DNA of 64,000 nt from Methylobacterium radiodurans. Lineage in GTDB: Bacteria; Pseudomonadota; Alphaproteobacteria; Rhizobiales; Beijerinckiaceae. The first letter of the stretch is position 1, and every line of letters starts with the position of its first letter. The stretch covers positions 561,001-625,000 of the forward strand of contig NZ_CP029551.1 of the NCBI RefSeq assembly GCF_003173735.1. The letters are read 5' to 3'. Below are positions 59,863 to 64,000 of this stretch, piece after piece. A program made the position numbers and the translations under genes. A model generated the notes under the pieces. The model had not been told where the DNA came from. It was given only the letters and a program-made list of their open reading frames with translations, and ran no database searches.

Positions 59863-60851
59863 GGCCGGTCTCCTGGCGTGGCACCTCGCGCGGCCGGGCC
59901 GCCCGCGGCGGCGCGCATGTCGGACTTGAGGTAGTTGATCAGGCGGGTGAGGTCGTCGTCCGGGATCTTGCCGGCGTAGCTCGGCATGATCTGCTTGTAG
60001 CCCTCGGCCAGCCGGTTGCCGTTGGGGTTCAGGATTTTTTCGCGGAGGTAGGTATCATCCGCCACCCGTGTGGTGCCGTCCGCGAGCCTCACCGCCCGTC
60101 CGTAGAGGCCGGCGAGCCGCGGGGCGCGCACCGGCGAATCCGCGTTGTGGCAGGTGCCGCAGCCGTAGGCGTTGTAGACGGCAAGGCCCGCGGCGGGACC
60201 CGATTGCTGCGCGCCGCCATGCGTCAGCCATTCCTGGTAGTCGCCCGGCTCCATGAAGGTGACGTTGCCCTCCATCAGGGAATGATCGGTGCCGCAATAT
60301 TCCGAGCAGTAGAGGTGGTAGGTGCCGGCCCGCTCGGCCTTGAACCAGAGTTCGGTGGTGCGGCCGGGGATCGCCGCCACCTGCATCCGCACCGCCGGCA
60401 GGTAGAGGGCATGGATCACGTCCTGGCTGATGATGCGCAGTTTCACCGGCTGGTTGATCGGTACGTGCAGGTCGTTGATCTCGGACTGGCCCGTCGGGTG
60501 CTGGAACTTCCACATCCACTGCCGGCCGATCGCCTCGACCACCATGGCGTCGGGCGGCGGGTTCTTGGAATGGACGAAGAGGCGCGCCCCCCAGGCGAAG
60601 AAGATCAGGGTGAGCGCGAAGGGGATCAGCATCCAGCTGATCTCGACGAGGTTCGAGCGGATGCCGCTGGGCTCACGGTCGGCCTCCTGGCCGTCGCGGT
60701 AGCGCAGGGCGAACCACGTGATCGCCAGGAAGACCGGCACGGTGAGCGCCAGCGTCAGCACCGTGAAGGCGAGGATCAGGTAGTCGGTCTCGACGGCCTT
60801 GGCCGAGACCGCGGCCGGCCAGAGTTCGAGGGCGGAGTGGTGCGGGGTCAT
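59859..60851 (-). CDS. coxB: Cytochrome c oxidase subunit II with fused cytochrome c domain (caa3)
   Basis: 330 aa. Two membrane helices (about 23-48, 68-92) precede the CuA domain with ligands His147, Cys182, Glu184, Cys186, His190 and Met193 ([13 protein letters not shown]). A C-terminal cytochrome c domain binds haem at CGTCH (Cys231, Cys234, His235) with distal Met289 ([13 protein letters not shown]). The fusion defines the caa3 class, in which electrons can enter directly from a bound donor such as alternative complex III. 4-bp overlap with the upstream gene. Confidence 0.97.
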
Positions 60852-61324
60852 CGGGCGGGGTCCAGGGGCCGGCCGGTCACCAGCTCCATGGCGCGGCCGA
60901 TCGGGATGCGGGCGCGGCCCGCCTCGGTGAGAGCGTAGCCGTCGAGTCGGCCGCGCTCGGCCGCGCGCTCGCGGGCGATGTCGGCGTAGGGGTCGGCCTG
61001 GAGATTCGGCGGCGGGGGCTTCAGCACCGCGGTCTGCTGCGGGGTGAGCGGGGGCAGCGCCCGGCGCTGGCCGGCCGTGAAGGCGTGCATCAGCCAGAGC
61101 ATCAGCGCGACCGCGACGAGCGCCGAGGCTGCCAGCCCGGCCATGACGAGGCCTGTCCTGCGGACGTCGACGTCCTCGGTCTCGTAGCCCGGCCCCTCGC
61201 GGGGCGCCTCGGGCCAGTGGGCGGGCTCGGGCTCTGGTACCGGAGGGCGGCGGGGGCTCAGCCCGGCGAGGATCGCCTGGACCAGGCCGCCGGTCCGGCC
61301 GGGCGGCATGCGCGGGCCGCTCAT
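60848..61324 (-). CDS. Single-pass membrane protein of the ACIII/oxidase operon
   Basis: Not a known subunit by name. 158 aa with a Pro-rich basic N-terminus, one membrane helix (about 63-85, MAGLAASALVAVALMLWLMH) and a periplasmic-type tail containing DPYADIARERAAERGRLDGY and RIPIGRAMELVTGRPLD. The tail resembles short proteins that I have seen in alternative complex III clusters. It overlaps both neighbours by 4 bp, so it is certainly co-translated and may bridge complex III and the oxidase. Function inferred from position only. Confidence 0.8.
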   Translation of the reverse strand: MSGPRMPPGRTGGLVQAILAGLSPRRPPVPEPEPAHWPEAPREGPGYETEDVDVRRTGLVMAGLAASALVAVALMLWLMHAFTAGQRRALPPLTPQQTAVLKPPPPNLQADPYADIARERAAERGRLDGYALTEAGRARIPIGRAMELVTGRPLDPAR

Positions 61325-62439
61325 GCGGGGATCCTCCCGCCCGCAGAGCGGGTGCCCGCGGGGCCGCGGGGATGAGGCATCCGCGCCAGCGGGCGCAGCG
61401 CCCCGGCGAGGCAGAGGATGCCGAGGGCGGCGAGCCCGTCGCCCGGCGTGAGGGTGAAGCGGTCGCGGAGCGCCGGGGTGACGAGCCAGAACATCTCGGC
61501 CGCGTGCAGCACGACGACGAGGCCCGCCAGCACCCGGGTGGTGGGGCGGCCCGGCCGCAGGGTGGCGAGCGCGGCGGCGAGCGCGACCGCGCCGGCCATC
61601 AGCGCGAGCCCCCGGCCGGACCAGCCGCCGCGGGCGAGGTACCAGCGCACCTCGTCGGGGAGGTTGGCCGACCAGACGATCAGGAACTGCACGAAGTGCA
61701 GGTAGGCCCAGAGCGCCAGCAGGACCGCGAGGGGCACGAGCCGGTCCTGGCCCGCGACCGCGCGACCGCGGCCGACCGGGGCCGGCTCCTCGGGCGCGCG
61801 CAGGATCGCGGCCGCGAAGGCGAGCCCGCTCCAGGCCGTGAGAACCAGGAGGCCCTCCAGGCTGGAGCCGAGCCGTGTGTCGAGCGCGCCGACGAGGTCC
61901 GTCACCGCCAGCGTGCCGACGAGCGCGTGCAGCCCCACGCCCGCGGCGGTGCGCCCGTCGCCGGGCTTGGGCGGCGCGTCGCGGAAGCGGGCGGCCAGCC
62001 AGACCCAGAGGCCGAGATAGGCGAGGAGGCGCAGGGCGAAGCCCGGCAGGGTGAACCAGAGGCGGCCGAGCGGGGTATGGGGCGCCTCGGTCGCCCAGGG
62101 GTAGAGGATCGGCGCGGCGGCGAGCAGCGGCAGGCCGAGGATCGCGGCGGCCGGCATCAGTCCGAGCAGGCGGCGCAGGCTCAGGGCGATCTCGCCCTCG
62201 CCGCGGTCGTGCACGCTGAGGCCGAAGCGCTCCAGCGCCACCACCACGGGCAAAGCGCCCGCCGCGAGCCCGAGCAGGACCAGCCAGGCGGCGAGGTAGG
62301 AGCCGGCAACCTCCCGCCAGCCGGCCGCGAGCACGGCGAGCGCCAAAGCCGCGAGCCCGGCGAGGCCGAGCGGCAGCGGGCGCGCGAGCCGTTGGGCGAG
62401 GGAAGGCTTGGCGAGAGGACGCTTGGCGGGGCGGCTCAT
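61321..62439 (-). CDS. actF: Alternative complex III quinol-binding membrane subunit, ActF-like
   Basis: Membrane protein (372 aa) with about ten helices, matching the ActF/ActC-type (NrfD-like) quinol-interacting subunits of alternative complex III. Distinctive periplasmic loops include YPWATEAPHTPLGRLWFTLPG and WSANLPDEVRWYLARGG. It lies directly between the haem-lipoprotein ActE and the linker protein, in the order known for ACIII operons (ActA-B-C-D-E-F). 4-bp overlaps at both ends. Confidence 0.85.
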   Translation of the reverse strand: MSRPAKRPLAKPSLAQRLARPLPLGLAGLAALALAVLAAGWREVAGSYLAAWLVLLGLAAGALPVVVALERFGLSVHDRGEGEIALSLRRLLGLMPAAAILGLPLLAAAPILYPWATEAPHTPLGRLWFTLPGFALRLLAYLGLWVWLAARFRDAPPKPGDGRTAAGVGLHALVGTLAVTDLVGALDTRLGSSLEGLLVLTAWSGLAFAAAILRAPEEPAPVGRGRAVAGQDRLVPLAVLLALWAYLHFVQFLIVWSANLPDEVRWYLARGGWSGRGLALMAGAVALAAALATLRPGRPTTRVLAGLVVVLHAAEMFWLVTPALRDRFTLTPGDGLAALGILCLAGALRPLARMPHPRGPAGTRSAGGRIPA

Positions 62440-62975
62440 CGGGCGGCCTCCAGGCGGGCGCGGTCCGCCTCGGGCAGGCTCGCCACCTCGGCGCCCTGGC
62501 TGAGCTGGAGCGCCCGCAGATAGGCGACGATCGCCCAGCGGTCGGCGGACGGGATCATCTGCGCCATGCCGAACATGGCGCGGTGGCCCTCGCCGACGAT
62601 GCGGTAGAGGTCCGCGGCGGAGGCCTGCCGCAGCCTGTCCGCTGCGAGGTTGCCGGCGTGCGGGAAGCCGCGCTGCACCACGATGCCGTTCCCATCACCG
62701 GACGCGCCGTGGCAGGGCGTGCAGAAGATGCCGTAGCGCTCCCGGCCCCGCTCCAGCGAAGCGGCCGTGATCGTCGCGGGCTGAGGGGCGGCCGCCGCCG
62801 GGTCCTGCCGCGGCACCGTGCCGGGCACGGGATCGCGCATGGTCATGTGCTTGGCGAAATAGGGGTTGCGGTCCCAGGTCCGGGCCTTCGGCTGCTCGGC
62901 CATGTTGGCCTGCTCGCAGCCCGCGAGCGCGAGCAGGCCGGCCAGGAGGAGGAGGGTGCGGAGCGCCGGGCTCAT
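62436..62975 (-). CDS. actE: Alternative complex III mono-haem cytochrome c lipoprotein, ActE
   Basis: Exported lipoprotein (179 aa): lipobox LALAGC with Cys20, then a cytochrome c domain with CTPCH (Cys85, Cys88, His89) and the distal-Met region MFGMAQMIPSADRW. In alternative complex III this subunit passes electrons from the large iron-sulphur/haem subunits to the oxidase. Overlaps neighbours by 4 bp. Confidence 0.9.
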   Translation of the reverse strand: MSPALRTLLLLAGLLALAGCEQANMAEQPKARTWDRNPYFAKHMTMRDPVPGTVPRQDPAAAAPQPATITAASLERGRERYGIFCTPCHGASGDGNGIVVQRGFPHAGNLAADRLRQASAADLYRIVGEGHRAMFGMAQMIPSADRWAIVAYLRALQLSQGAEVASLPEADRARLEAAR

Positions 62976-64000
62976 CGCGGGATCCGCCGGATCTCGAGGG
63001 GCCGGCCGGCGCCGGCGGGAAGCGCTGCGAGGCGCCGCTCGATCCGCTCCGGCTCAAAGCCCTCCTCTTGCGCCTGCACCGAGAGGAAGAAGCGGTCCTC
63101 GCTGGCGCGCAGGAAGCCCGGGATGTTGAAGGCCGGGTGGTTCAGCCGCGGCAGCCGGTTCAGCACCAGCAGGGCGAGGTGGATCGCCACCACCCCGCTC
63201 ATCATGGCGAAGGCGAAGCTCGGCACTACGAAGGAGGGCCAGGAGAAGCGCGGCCGCCCGCCGATCAGGAAGACGTAGTGGTAGGCGCTGGCGTAGACGC
63301 ACATCCCATAGAAGCCGAGCCCGCCCGCGAGCGCACCGCCGAGCGCGTAGGGGCGGATCGTGCGGCCACCGAGCCCCAGGGCCCGGACGACGCGCGGCAT
63401 CGGCACCGGGCCGTGCCCGTCGAGATGGACGTCGCGGCCGTTGCGGGCAGCGGTGAGGTTTGCCACCGCCTGGGCGGCGGCGGCGAGTTCGGCCTCCGTA
63501 CCGAAGCTGGCGCTGATGCCCCAGAGCGGCGTGCCGGGCTCGACCGCCTCGGGCTCCGGGCTGGCGCCCCGCCCGGCCTCGGCGGCCGTGCCCGCCCGCG
63601 CCAGCGCGAGGCGGCGGGTCTCGGTGATCGAGATCGCCGGCAGGTAGCGCAGGAACAGGAGCAGCAGCACGAGGAACAGGCCGACCGAGCCCGCGAAGGT
63701 GGCGATGCCCCAGACCGTCTCCCGGAAGGGCTCGTGCGCGGCCGGCAGGAAGTTCTGCCCGAGTGTCACGAGCAGCACCATGACGTGGTCGGCGTAGGCC
63801 CCGACCGCCACGAGGATTCCGACCGCCGCGACGGCCAGCGGCGCGCGGCGCGCCCGCCCGGACCAGAACACCTGCGCGGGCAGGAGCAGGCAGGCGAGCA
63901 CGGTCCAGAAGGCGGCGGCGTGCTCGCCGGTGATGCGGCGGACGAGCACGCCGCGCTCGTAGGCATCGCCGTGCAGCGCGGTCGAGAAGAACTCGGTAGC
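62972..64000 (-). CDS. actC: Alternative complex III ActC-ActD fusion (partial, N-terminus beyond window)
   Basis: The visible 342 residues run to the right edge without a start, continuing upstream. The first about 130 residues are the last three membrane helices of ActC (NrfD-like, quinol-binding), ending FLRYLPAISITETRRLALAR. A Pro/Glu-rich linker follows, and then an ActD (DUF3341) domain with PLWGISASFGTEAELAAAAQ, two helices and the conserved RLNHPAFNIPGFLRASEDRF. No stop or start separates the two, so they are fused. ActD is normally a separate gene. Functions as membrane quinol:acceptor oxidoreductase, part of ACIII. Confidence 0.88.
   Translation of the reverse strand, partial: ATEFFSTALHGDAYERGVLVRRITGEHAAAFWTVLACLLLPAQVFWSGRARRAPLAVAAVGILVAVGAYADHVMVLLVTLGQNFLPAAHEPFRETVWGIATFAGSVGLFLVLLLLFLRYLPAISITETRRLALARAGTAAEAGRGASPEPEAVEPGTPLWGISASFGTEAELAAAAQAVANLTAARNGRDVHLDGHGPVPMPRVVRALGLGGRTIRPYALGGALAGGLGFYGMCVYASAYHYVFLIGGRPRFSWPSFVVPSFAFAMMSGVVAIHLALLVLNRLPRLNHPAFNIPGFLRASEDRFFLSVQAQEEGFEPERIERRLAALPAGAGRPLEIRRIPR

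Overview
The window is high-GC DNA (about 70% by eye) from an alphaproteobacterium, most likely Methylobacterium or a close relative. The evidence is gene content: an NDUFA12-type complex I subunit, DUF2155, a B12-dependent ribonucleotide reductase, methylmalonyl-CoA mutase, an RNase E whose S1 domain is split by an acidic insert, and the small conserved gene overlapping xerD. No rRNA, tRNA, CRISPR array or intact insertion sequence was seen.

Layout. 1-3.8 kb: a polyamine-type ABC importer on the minus strand (binding protein, two permeases, ATPase cut by the left edge). 4.2-5.4 kb: an FMN-dependent lactate dehydrogenase. 5.4-6.5 kb: a gene-poor stretch with a sharp low-GC patch. 6.5-15 kb: a metallophosphoesterase, a PhoPQ-like two-component system with a divergent envelope protein, an SDR/LysR pair and a two-haem cytochrome. 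16-25.5 kb: nrdJ, the complex I subunit, DUF2155, aat, accBC, aroQ and a DsbA-family protein. 25.7-40.8 kb: an aminotransferase, a soluble chemoreceptor, rne, scpA, pgm, a duplicated HD-GYP protein, and a basic amino acid decarboxylase coupled to an acetyltransferase. 40.8-52.8 kb: a cell-surface carbohydrate region. 52.9-57.2 kb: aroK-aroB, a 51-residue membrane peptide gene, xerD and a UPF0104 membrane protein. 57.2-64 kb: a respiratory operon encoding part of alternative complex III and a caa3 oxidase, continuing past the right edge.

The most interesting locus is 45.6-51.5 kb. A free-standing acyl carrier protein, an acyl-CoA dehydrogenase-like protein without the usual catalytic Glu, a class II aaRS-like amino acid:[carrier protein] ligase, a DUF1839 protein and a GH2 beta-mannosidase-like enzyme are co-directional. 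From its Cys/His/Asp pattern I infer that DUF1839 is a papain-fold, BtrH-like aminoacyl transferase. Together they look like a carrier-protein-based pathway that loads an amino acid, modifies it and transfers it to an acceptor. The adjacent acyltransferase, Wzz-like, polymerase-like and GT87 genes suggest a glycan acceptor, but that link is inference.

The respiratory operon pairs alternative complex III with an A2-type oxidase (YSHP motif in place of GHPE) whose subunit II carries its own cytochrome c domain. Its genes are joined by six successive 4-bp overlaps. Intergenic regions carry two families of hairpins at gene ends, a 39-bp tandem duplication and several convincing terminators.
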